Positions 51,712 through 58,905 of a stretch of 58,905 nucleotides of DNA are shown here, piece by piece. The translations under genes were made by a program, and so were the position numbers. The notes under the pieces were generated by a model. The model was not told the DNA's origin and did no database searches. It was given only the letters and a program-made list of their open reading frames with translations. The stretch lies in the NCBI RefSeq assembly GCF_001999725.1, contig NZ_MDDP01000008.1, positions 1-58,905 of the forward strand. Reading direction: 5' to 3'. The DNA is from Cellulophaga omnivescoria (GTDB taxonomy: Bacteria; Bacteroidota; Bacteroidia; Flavobacteriales; Flavobacteriaceae). Positions within the stretch are counted from its first letter, which is position 1. Each line of letters starts with the position of its first letter.

Positions 51712-53259
51712 TTAATCAATAGCTGTATTTGCCTGTATTTCTGATAAAGGTACAGGGAAATAACTGTGTTGAGTAGCATTAAACCCACTTCTACCGGCTT
51801 CATTCATCGCTGAATCTAACATTCCCCATCTTCGTAGATCAAAAAAGCGTACCGACTCAAGACTTAGTTCCATTGTTCTTTCATGTTGAATTTGTTCCCT
51901 TACAGCTGCTTGAGAACTAACTGAAATTGCAGGCATTAACCCATGTACATCTCTTATCTCATTGATTATTGGAATAGCTTCATCTGTTCGTCCTATTTCA
52001 TTTAGTGCCTCTGCATACATAAGTAGTACATCTGCATATCTCATCAGCACCACATTTACACCTACATAGCTATTGTCTCTAACAAAGTTCGGCAACCACT
52101 TTCTAAAATATGCACTATTATCCTTAGCTTCAGGACTTCCATAAGTTTCCGTCATTAGAACATCCCAAGTACTTCCTTGCATTTCATTAGTACTTGGATT
52201 ATTATAAAATGGATCTTTAAAGTACAATGAGCCATATAAACGATTATCATACAAACCATTGGTAGCAGTCATTCCTTCAGTTTTCATATCATCAACTAAT
52301 CCAATGGAAGCTTCTAAACCTCCCCAACCGCCAATAGACCAATCCCCTATAAAGGCATGTAGTCTCGTTGCGTTATAAGAAGTAGCATCACCCGTTTTAA
52401 ATTGCAATTCAAAAACCGATTCTATATTATTTTCATTTTCTCCATTAAAATTACCTACAAAATCAGGAAACAAATCATAAACATTACTGTCTACTACTTT
52501 TTGAAGCGCATCTGCTGCATTTGCAAAGTCTGAAACTTCAGAAGAAGAATCATCACCAGCTTTATACAAATATGCTTTGCCTAAGTACGCATAAGCTGCT
52601 CCTTTAGTTGCCCGTCCAACATTCTGTCCGTTGTATGATGTACTCAATACTTCTCCCGCAGCTTTAAAGTCCTCCAAAATTATGTTCCAAGCCTCTGTTC
52701 TAGTTGCCAGGGGTTTATCTAACGTTTCTGCTGTAACGACATCTGTTCTAACAATTATCTGATCAAAAAGAGTCAATAATTTAAAATGGTAATAACCGCG
52801 TAAAAACGTTGCTTCTCCAATTATTCTCTTTTTGTCTTCACTTGATATTTGTTCTGGTGTCATTTCTCCGACTTTACTAATAACTTGATTCGCAAAATTC
52901 AGCCCTTTATAATTCGTACTCCACAACACATTTAAAAAAGTATGTCCGTTGGTATAATTAAAATTAAAAATAGACATCCAATGGCTATAATTTGATGCAT
53001 CAGGACCAGGCAAAGCATAGTCGGACCTAAAATATTCAATTACAGGTCTACCTTCTTGCCATCCATCCCAAAAATTACTTCTTGCTTCTAATTCTGAGTA
53101 TGCTGCCGTAAGACCTGATTCTGCATCCTCTAAATTTCGCCAATACGAAACGGAGGTCAATTGATCTGGGGAAGTTTGTTCTAAAAACTCCTCTTCATTA
53201 CAAGAAGTAACGAGTGTCATTACAGCACATATTATACAAATTTTATATATCGTATTCAT
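51712..53259 (-). CDS. SusD/RagB-type surface lipoprotein
   Basis: 515 aa with a lipoprotein signal ending at Cys20 (LVTSCNEEEF). It has the SusD scaffold: RIIGEATFLRGYYHFKLLTL, GAAYAYLGKAYLYKAGDD, VLMRYADVLLMYAEALNEIG, and HERTMELSLESVRFFDLRRW. It ends the sigma-FecR-SusC-SusD operon and lies 17 nt after SusC. No enzyme follows, so the ligand cannot be guessed. Confidence 0.9.
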   Translation of the reverse strand: MNTIYKICIICAVMTLVTSCNEEEFLEQTSPDQLTSVSYWRNLEDAESGLTAAYSELEARSNFWDGWQEGRPVIEYFRSDYALPGPDASNYSHWMSIFNFNYTNGHTFLNVLWSTNYKGLNFANQVISKVGEMTPEQISSEDKKRIIGEATFLRGYYHFKLLTLFDQIIVRTDVVTAETLDKPLATRTEAWNIILEDFKAAGEVLSTSYNGQNVGRATKGAAYAYLGKAYLYKAGDDSSSEVSDFANAADALQKVVDSNVYDLFPDFVGNFNGENENNIESVFELQFKTGDATSYNATRLHAFIGDWSIGGWGGLEASIGLVDDMKTEGMTATNGLYDNRLYGSLYFKDPFYNNPSTNEMQGSTWDVLMTETYGSPEAKDNSAYFRKWLPNFVRDNSYVGVNVVLMRYADVLLMYAEALNEIGRTDEAIPIINEIRDVHGLMPAISVSSQAAVREQIQHERTMELSLESVRFFDLRRWGMLDSAMNEAGRSGFNATQHSYFPVPLSEIQANTAID

Positions 53260-53276
53260 TTTTTCAGTTTTTAAGA

Positions 53277-56200
53277 TTAAAATTCAAATTGTACACCCAA
53301 AATCAATGATTTATATTTTGGATATAATGTTCTATCAATACCCCTTGATAAAATCCCTTGGTTTTGTCCACTAACACTTGAACCAACTTCTGGGTCAAGG
53401 CCACTATAATTCGTAAACGTAAATAGATTTTGTCCTGTTATATACATTCTGAATCTATTCATTCCCATAGTTTGAATTAAATTCTCCGGTAATGAATATC
53501 CGATTTGAATTGTTTTTATTCTTAAATAATCACCATCTTCTAAAAATCTTGTAGAAGCACGATTATTTCTATTTGGGTCACCGAGAACGGCTCTTGGAAC
53601 ATCTGTATTAGTATTTGAAGGAGTCCAAGCATTTAATGCCTCTTGCCTGAAATTTCTTCCTGTATCTAAACTCAATAATGTAAAGTCATTTCCATTATAT
53701 ATTTTATTCCCTCCTACTCCTTGAAAAAATAAACTCATATCGAAACCTTTATAATCTGCACTAAGCGTAAAGCTATACTCAAATTTAGGAATGGCAGTAC
53801 CTTGATACTTCTCGTCATCCGAATCTATAACACCATCTCCATTTTGATCGACAAATCGAATATCTCCAGGAGCAGCGTCCGGTTGAATTAAATTACCGTC
53901 AACATTGTGTGCTTCAACTTCACTCTGGTTTTGAAAAATTCCGTCTGCTACAGGTAAAAAATAAGCTCCTGGCTCATATCCTACTTTAGTTTGGTTTACG
54001 AAATGGTCGGAACCAAATAATAAACCGACACCATAAAGTGTTTGATCCTCATTACTTAACTTGGTTACTTCACTGTTAATTGTAGTGAAGGTTCCAAATA
54101 AAGAATAATGAAATTCTGAATCCTTGTTGGTATACCCTAGTTCTAGTTCTACACCACTATTTTTAAACTCTCCAACGTTTACTATTGGACTGTTTACTCC
54201 TGCTGATGGAGATACTACTTTAGTAATTAACAAATCCTCAGTAGTTCCGGTATAGTAGTTGATTGATCCTTTTATTTTATTTGAAAGAGCATTAAAATCC
54301 AATCCAAAATTAGAAGATGTATTGGTCTCCCATTGCAAATCATCATTTTGTAAATCTCGGGCTATTCCTCCTAAAAAAGATGTTTGTGGGCTTCCAAATA
54401 CATATCCTCCATTATTTTGGCTTTTTCCCTGTGCAATTAAAGCAACATAATCATAGTACCCTAAAGCACTGTCATTACCAGCTTGTCCCCAACTATATCT
54501 TAGCTTTAAGAAATTGAAAAAGTTTTGGTTTTTCATGAAATTTTCCTCAGAGAGTTTCCATCCTAATGCAAACGAAGGAAATACCCCATACCTGTTATTC
54601 TCTCCGAATTTAGAACTACCGTCACGTCTAATACTACCTTGGAAAAGGTACCTATCATTATAGGAGTAATTTACCCTTCCAAATTGAGATGCCAAACTAT
54701 ATTCTGCATTAGTACCTTCCCCTGAGAAAGTACCGTCTGAGAAAGCATCAAGTGTTTTAAAGTTTGAATCCAGTATGTTAGCAGGTACTTTAATTTCTTG
54801 AATAGCCCCGTCTTCTATAGTACGTTCTATTTTATATCCTTCGCTTTGGATATAATTCCGCTTAAAAGGTTCTGAAATTCTCTGATATCCTGCTAAGAAA
54901 TTAAAAGAATGTTTATCAAAATCAAGAGCATAATTTAATGTGTACTCTTGGTTGATCCTTTTAAGTTCACTGTTATACTCCGAAATAAAGGCAAATTCTC
55001 TGCCTTCTTCTTGAACACCCCTTACTTGAAACGGTTGATTAAAACTAAAACTGTATGTGCTTAAATCTGAATATGCCAAACTTGCTTTTGCCGTTAAACC
55101 TTTTGCTATTTCATAGCTTAAGTTTACATTACCCAAAAAATATTTTGTTTTTGTGTACTGTTCGATAAAATTGTTCTCTCCAACCGGGTTTCTATGATCT
55201 GGGATATCGCCATCTCTAAACCCATAACCACTTGGTTTAGTTTCATCATAAACAGGAATTAAAGGAGACATATAGTAGGTTTCTCTTAATGAAAATTTAT
55301 AAGGTTCTCTATAGGTTTCGCTGTAATTCAGGTTTGTAGCTAACGTAAACTTACCTTCCGTTATAGACAAATTAGCATTCATACCTTTTTTAGTAAATTC
55401 TGACCCAATTAGCAATCCTTGTTCCTCTGCAAAATTTCCTCCAATACTATAATTTACGTTATCAGAAGCGCCACTAATACGAACATTCATTAAGCTTAAT
55501 TGCCCCTCTTTATGAGTTTCGTCAATCCAATCTGTATTCACATTTGGGGGAGACTGTAAGTAAATTGGTAAATCGGCACCTGCATTCTCGTACATAGCTC
55601 TATGTACACTAAGATAACCATCAGCATCCAATAAGTCCATTTCATTTCTATTGGTATTTATACTAATGCTAGATCCAATCTCAATTCTAGGCTTACCTTT
55701 TTTTCCTTTTTTGGTCGTAATAATAATAACACCATTTGCTGCTCTAGTCCCATATATTGCTGCAGAAGCGGCATCCTTTAAAACCTCCATTGATTCAATA
55801 GTACTAGGATCCAAATAGTATGGATCAGCTTGAACCCCATCAATAATATATAAAGGTTGATTGTTTCCAAAACTACCAACTCCTCTAATCATAACATCTG
55901 CGGTAGCCCCAGGAGATCCAGAAGAAGAACTTACAGTCACACCAGAAACTCGTCCCTGTAAGGCATCCGTTGGAGAGGTCGTCACTACTTGGGATAACTC
56001 ATCTCCCTTTACGGTACTAATTGCACCAGTAACATCACTCTTTTTCTGTGTACCATATCCAACGACTATTATTTCACTTAATCCTTCTGCATTTTCCTCT
56101 AAGACAACCTGTATATCTGTTCTATCTGCAACAGACACTTCTTTCGTTGAAAAACCAATATAGGAAATGATTAATGTAGCATTTGAGTTCTTTAAAGTTA

Positions 56201-56720
56201 TGGTAAAATTCCCGTCAAAATCAGATTGTGTACCATTGATGGTGCCTTTTTCTAGAATATTAGCACCAGAAAGTGGGTAGTTATTCTGATCTAGAATTTT
56301 ACCTTTTATAATTACCTCTTGAGCACTTTTTTTCAACTGTAATTTCGGACCAATCTGTTTTTCAACTATTATAGCCCCTTCTTTGGTAAATCTATATCCA
56401 AACTGCCCATTATTAAGGCATTTATCAAGTAAATCAGCTGCATTTATAACTCCTTTTGTAACCTTTATTTTTGATGCTTTTGTGAACCAATCGGATCTAT
56501 AAATAAAAGAGTGTTCTGTTTGTTGTTTGATTAAGTCAAACACTTGTTCTACGGTTAATTCTGCAGTCACTTTTATAGTAACATTGTCATTTTGGGAGAA
56601 TCCTGATTTAGGACTAAATCCAAATGCTGCTAAACAACATAAAAAAATAAAGGTTCTCATAATAATACGCAATAAACTTTTGGAATACCCAATAGGTACC
56701 CTAATCAATTTAGTTTTCAT
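53277..56720 (-). CDS. SusC-type TonB-dependent transducer with STN domain
   Basis: 1147 aa. A long signal region (SLLRIIMRTFIFLCCLAAFG) is followed by an STN domain (about 50-115, VEQVFDLIKQQTEHSFIYRS), a carboxypeptidase-regulatory domain (about 137-215), the plug (about 218-345, PLYIIDGVQADPYYLDPSTI and ESMEVLKDAASAAIYGTRAA) and a barrel ending in Phe. The STN domain, FecR gene (96 nt upstream) and ECF sigma gene form a surface-signalling unit. The plug wording is the common Bacteroidota type; nothing points to a specific ligand. Confidence 0.95.
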   Translation of the reverse strand: MKTKLIRVPIGYSKSLLRIIMRTFIFLCCLAAFGFSPKSGFSQNDNVTIKVTAELTVEQVFDLIKQQTEHSFIYRSDWFTKASKIKVTKGVINAADLLDKCLNNGQFGYRFTKEGAIIVEKQIGPKLQLKKSAQEVIIKGKILDQNNYPLSGANILEKGTINGTQSDFDGNFTITLKNSNATLIISYIGFSTKEVSVADRTDIQVVLEENAEGLSEIIVVGYGTQKKSDVTGAISTVKGDELSQVVTTSPTDALQGRVSGVTVSSSSGSPGATADVMIRGVGSFGNNQPLYIIDGVQADPYYLDPSTIESMEVLKDAASAAIYGTRAANGVIIITTKKGKKGKPRIEIGSSISINTNRNEMDLLDADGYLSVHRAMYENAGADLPIYLQSPPNVNTDWIDETHKEGQLSLMNVRISGASDNVNYSIGGNFAEEQGLLIGSEFTKKGMNANLSITEGKFTLATNLNYSETYREPYKFSLRETYYMSPLIPVYDETKPSGYGFRDGDIPDHRNPVGENNFIEQYTKTKYFLGNVNLSYEIAKGLTAKASLAYSDLSTYSFSFNQPFQVRGVQEEGREFAFISEYNSELKRINQEYTLNYALDFDKHSFNFLAGYQRISEPFKRNYIQSEGYKIERTIEDGAIQEIKVPANILDSNFKTLDAFSDGTFSGEGTNAEYSLASQFGRVNYSYNDRYLFQGSIRRDGSSKFGENNRYGVFPSFALGWKLSEENFMKNQNFFNFLKLRYSWGQAGNDSALGYYDYVALIAQGKSQNNGGYVFGSPQTSFLGGIARDLQNDDLQWETNTSSNFGLDFNALSNKIKGSINYYTGTTEDLLITKVVSPSAGVNSPIVNVGEFKNSGVELELGYTNKDSEFHYSLFGTFTTINSEVTKLSNEDQTLYGVGLLFGSDHFVNQTKVGYEPGAYFLPVADGIFQNQSEVEAHNVDGNLIQPDAAPGDIRFVDQNGDGVIDSDDEKYQGTAIPKFEYSFTLSADYKGFDMSLFFQGVGGNKIYNGNDFTLLSLDTGRNFRQEALNAWTPSNTNTDVPRAVLGDPNRNNRASTRFLEDGDYLRIKTIQIGYSLPENLIQTMGMNRFRMYITGQNLFTFTNYSGLDPEVGSSVSGQNQGILSRGIDRTLYPKYKSLILGVQFEF

Positions 56721-56816
56721 AAATTTGCAATTGTTAGTTAGTTATTTATAATTAATTAATCATCAAATCTTGGGGATGGAGCTTTAAATGTCCAAGTCTA
56801 AACTCCATTCCCTTTT

Positions 56817-57947
56817 TTACTTCACTTTTACTGTTTTTCCTATAGTTTCAAATTTTAATTCATTAGTACTCTCTATAATTGTTAATATATTGTCTATTGC
56901 TTGTTTTTTAGAAAAAACACCAGTAAACTTCACTTTTGTAAGCTCTGGATTAGCAAAAAAAACTTCTATGTCATACCATCTAGCCAAGGTTTCCATAATC
57001 TCTTCGAGGGGTAAATCTTTAAAACTAAATAGGCCATTTTTCCAAGAAATCTCATCAAAAACATCAACTTCTGATATTTGAATGGATGTTGATTTTAAAT
57101 TTAGAACTGATTTTTGATTAGGCTTTAAAGACTTTTCTAGGTCTCCATAGTGCAATTGTACCTTACCCTCTATCAAGGTTGTTGCTATATACTCTTGATT
57201 AGCGTATGCTTTTATATTAAATTCAGTTCCTAAGACTTGAATATTCTGTCCTTTTGATATTACTCTAAATTCCTTTCCGTTATGTAATTCGCTTGAGGAC
57301 ACATCAAAATATGCCTCTCCGTATAGCAATTCTACTACACGTTCTGATTCCTTATCACTGAAAATTTTAGGAAACTTAAGTTTTGATTCAGAATTTAACC
57401 AAACTTTGGTTTTATCAGACAGTGTCAGAAAAAATTGACCTCCTCTTGGAATGGTTAGGATATTATACGCTGTTACCGCACCTCCCTTTTCACTATCTTT
57501 TTTATAAATAATTTCTGTTCCATTACTGGTTACATTTGAATCTGTATAATTTTTACCAGCGGTTAAGACAATAGTTGAACCATCATCTAAAGTTAAAGTT
57601 GGTTTATTTCTATCTATAACCTGCTCTTTTTCAGGGCTACCAACTATTTTATGGCCTTCTGCATTGTTCTGTTCTGCCAGTATTGCATATAAGGCTCCAA
57701 AAGTAAGAGCAAGAATTGCGGCATAAGGAAAAAAGCGTTTTAATTTAAACGTCTTGCTTAGTTTCGAATTAACAAGAACCCAACCTTTTTCAGAATCAAT
57801 TTCAATAGGGCGATTTGTACTATTACGTAGAACGCTCTGATAATATTTTTGATGCTCAGGAGAAGAATTTAGCCAAGTATCAAATTCTATTTGCTCTTTA
57901 TCTGAAAGAGTGCCATTTATATATTTTTGAATGAGTTTAAACTCCAT
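56817..57947 (-). CDS. FecR-family anti-sigma factor
   Basis: 376 aa. The cytoplasmic N-terminal region (about 1-70, LIQKYINGTLSDKEQIEFDT) is followed by a membrane helix (about 73-90, FFPYAAILALTFGALYAILA), the FecR domain (about 165-260, IPRGGQFFLTLSDKTKVWLN and FDVSSSELH) and a DUF4974 C-terminus (about 300-375, LEEIMETLARWYDIEVFFAN). It is 90 nt downstream of its ECF sigma gene on the same strand and 96 nt upstream of the STN-type SusC gene, unlike the 33-kb unit where the sigma gene is divergent. Confidence 0.95.
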   Translation of the reverse strand: MEFKLIQKYINGTLSDKEQIEFDTWLNSSPEHQKYYQSVLRNSTNRPIEIDSEKGWVLVNSKLSKTFKLKRFFPYAAILALTFGALYAILAEQNNAEGHKIVGSPEKEQVIDRNKPTLTLDDGSTIVLTAGKNYTDSNVTSNGTEIIYKKDSEKGGAVTAYNILTIPRGGQFFLTLSDKTKVWLNSESKLKFPKIFSDKESERVVELLYGEAYFDVSSSELHNGKEFRVISKGQNIQVLGTEFNIKAYANQEYIATTLIEGKVQLHYGDLEKSLKPNQKSVLNLKSTSIQISEVDVFDEISWKNGLFSFKDLPLEEIMETLARWYDIEVFFANPELTKVKFTGVFSKKQAIDNILTIIESTNELKFETIGKTVKVK

Positions 57948-58037
57948 TAGTCACAGTTATTTAGTACTATGACAATTAAAAACGAATTAGGGGTGACAAA
58001 AAATTATTAAATTTGTAAAAATAATAGCTCCAAATTA

Positions 58038-58598
58038 TTAAATAGATAAAATCCAAATAAAAAACATCAATCTACTTAGTTTTATCCTAGCTCTTTTAAG
58101 TTGTGTTTTAACAGTATTGATTGAAATATCTAATTCCTCTGCAATTTCTTGATGTTTATAGTCATTAAAAAACTTCAACATCACAATCACTTTCATTTTA
58201 GCAGGCAACTTATCTAAAAGCTTTAAAATTGGTTTTTCTTGAAGCTCGGTATCTGAGAGTGTTGCATAATTTAAATCGTGATCAAACAGAGACTTAAGTT
58301 CTATTACCCCCTCATTATCTGTGATGTTTACTTTCTTTAGAAAGTTTAAGCATCTATTTTTTGTCATAGTAAAAAGATATCCCTTTACAGAAGAAGTAAT
58401 TTTCAAATCTGCTGCATTTTCCCAAATGTAAATAAATATTTCCTGAACAAGATCTTGGCTATTGTTTTGATCATATAGATAGTTATATGCATAATTAACT
58501 AAAGCTTCATAATAACGATTAAAGAGAACTTCGAAGGCCATTTTATTCCCTCTTTGAATCTCTTTCATTATTAGATTAAAGTCTTCTTCAGTTCTCAT
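58038..58598 (-). CDS. ECF sigma-70 factor (RagA/FecI-like)
   Basis: 186 aa with region 2 (LFNRYYEALVNYAYNYLYDQ, then NNSQDLVQEIFIYIWENAAD) and region 4 (LDKLPAKMKVIVMLKFFNDY, then KHQEIAEELDISINTVKTQL). It is the first gene of the sigma-FecR-SusC-SusD operon and the probable activator of that operon. The stop is preceded by a hydrophobic C-terminus (LMFFIWILSI). Confidence 0.9.
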   Translation of the reverse strand: MRTEEDFNLIMKEIQRGNKMAFEVLFNRYYEALVNYAYNYLYDQNNSQDLVQEIFIYIWENAADLKITSSVKGYLFTMTKNRCLNFLKKVNITDNEGVIELKSLFDHDLNYATLSDTELQEKPILKLLDKLPAKMKVIVMLKFFNDYKHQEIAEELDISINTVKTQLKRARIKLSRLMFFIWILSI

Positions 58599-58905
58599 TA
58601 AGCAATTTTAAACAATTAAAAATACCATATTTAATTAATAGTATTTTTACACAAATGTATTTTTTTTTTACTATAAATCAATAATTATTCATTTTTTGAT
58701 TTTTTTTTGTAATTTGCACGATTCCAATTTTTCAAACAAAACAAGATTTTTTTTTAAAAAAAATACACTTCACTATCCGATTTTTCTAAAAAAATCAACA
58801 ATTATATTCAATAGAATACTCGTATTTACATCTTATTTTTTTATCTATTACACTTAGAAAACTTTAAACATATTATATATTTGAATATATGTTAATAATT
58901 TTAAA
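58599..58905. other. 307-bp AT-rich upstream region of the sigma operon
   Basis: No gene is seen. AAAAATAC/GTATTTTT (58618-58648) forms a hairpin 20 nt upstream of the sigma gene. The rest is very T-rich and must hold the sigma promoter; no convincing TANNTTTG pair was found by eye. Confidence 0.4.

Noticed and set aside
1-58905. tRNA, rRNA or tmRNA genes
   Set aside because: No cloverleaf with a TTCRANY arm and no rRNA-like conserved stretch was noticed; a tRNAscan/Infernal run would be decisive.

Overview
The window is AT-rich DNA from a member of the Bacteroidota, most likely a marine or environmental Flavobacteriaceae. The evidence is four SusC/SusD-type outer-membrane pairs, three of which sit beside ECF sigma and/or FecR or two-component regulators, TANNTTTG-like promoter elements, lipoproteins with a Cys right after the signal peptide, BfmA/BtgA-type mobilization genes, an RteC protein and a DUF6520 peptide. 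No rRNA, tRNA or CRISPR array was seen.

Region A (1-6350) is an accessory array of small genes on the + strand: HD hydrolase, DUF3817, an unknown 191-aa protein, a YcxB-like protein, an unknown 167-aa protein and a DUF5694 lipoprotein. The genes are separated by ~195-bp imperfect palindromes bounded by GYACAAC and GTTGTRC. Within each copy the outer arms pair although their sequence differs between copies. This layout resembles integron cassettes with attC sites, but the sites are longer and no integrase is present. One intact IS1182-family element and one decayed relative sit at the same place in two of these repeats.

Region B (6350-13100) is a minus-strand mobilizable element: a replication pair (wHTH protein and DnaC-like ATPase), an excisionase-like HTH protein, a coupling protein, a DUF5712 relaxase, a BfmA/BtgA protein, RadC, SSB and an XRE repressor. 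It has a candidate oriT (11.18-11.27 kb) and a ~290-bp palindrome (12.40-12.69 kb). No integrase or type IV secretion genes are visible.

Region C (13.1-25.0 kb) starts with a promoter and a ~106-nt, five-stem RNA candidate, then a hairpin leader and a SusC-SusD-zinc metalloprotease operon. Convergent to it are genes for a MauE-type membrane protein, a propeller-like protein and a four-cysteine DUF6520 secreted peptide. An AraC regulator with HAMP-like and PAS segments, a STAS/DUF7793-like protein and RteC follow. I read this as a peptide-centred surface system carried on, or next to, the mobile element.

Region D (25.0-34.5 kb) is an ECF sigma/FecR-controlled operon: SusC, SusD, DUF4465 lipoprotein and TlpA-like oxidoreductase. 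Region E (34.8-48.1 kb) holds an orphan ECF sigma factor, an SRPBCC protein, and a DUF6242/kelch-SusC-SusD-thioredoxin operon divergent from a TPR histidine kinase and LuxR-type regulator, then a TlpA-like lipoprotein. A shared 16-bp dyad (AGGGAWMATTCCTCAT) lies upstream of both the SusCD operon and the TlpA gene, suggesting one regulon. Region F (48.3-51.7 kb) is a probable lysine-catabolism pair (ALDH7/AmaB type and DUF1338 2-oxoadipate enzyme) with a divergent LysR regulator. Region G (51.7-58.6 kb) is a sigma-FecR-SusC-SusD operon. No polysaccharide-degrading enzyme was found near any SusCD pair, so none is called a polysaccharide utilisation locus.
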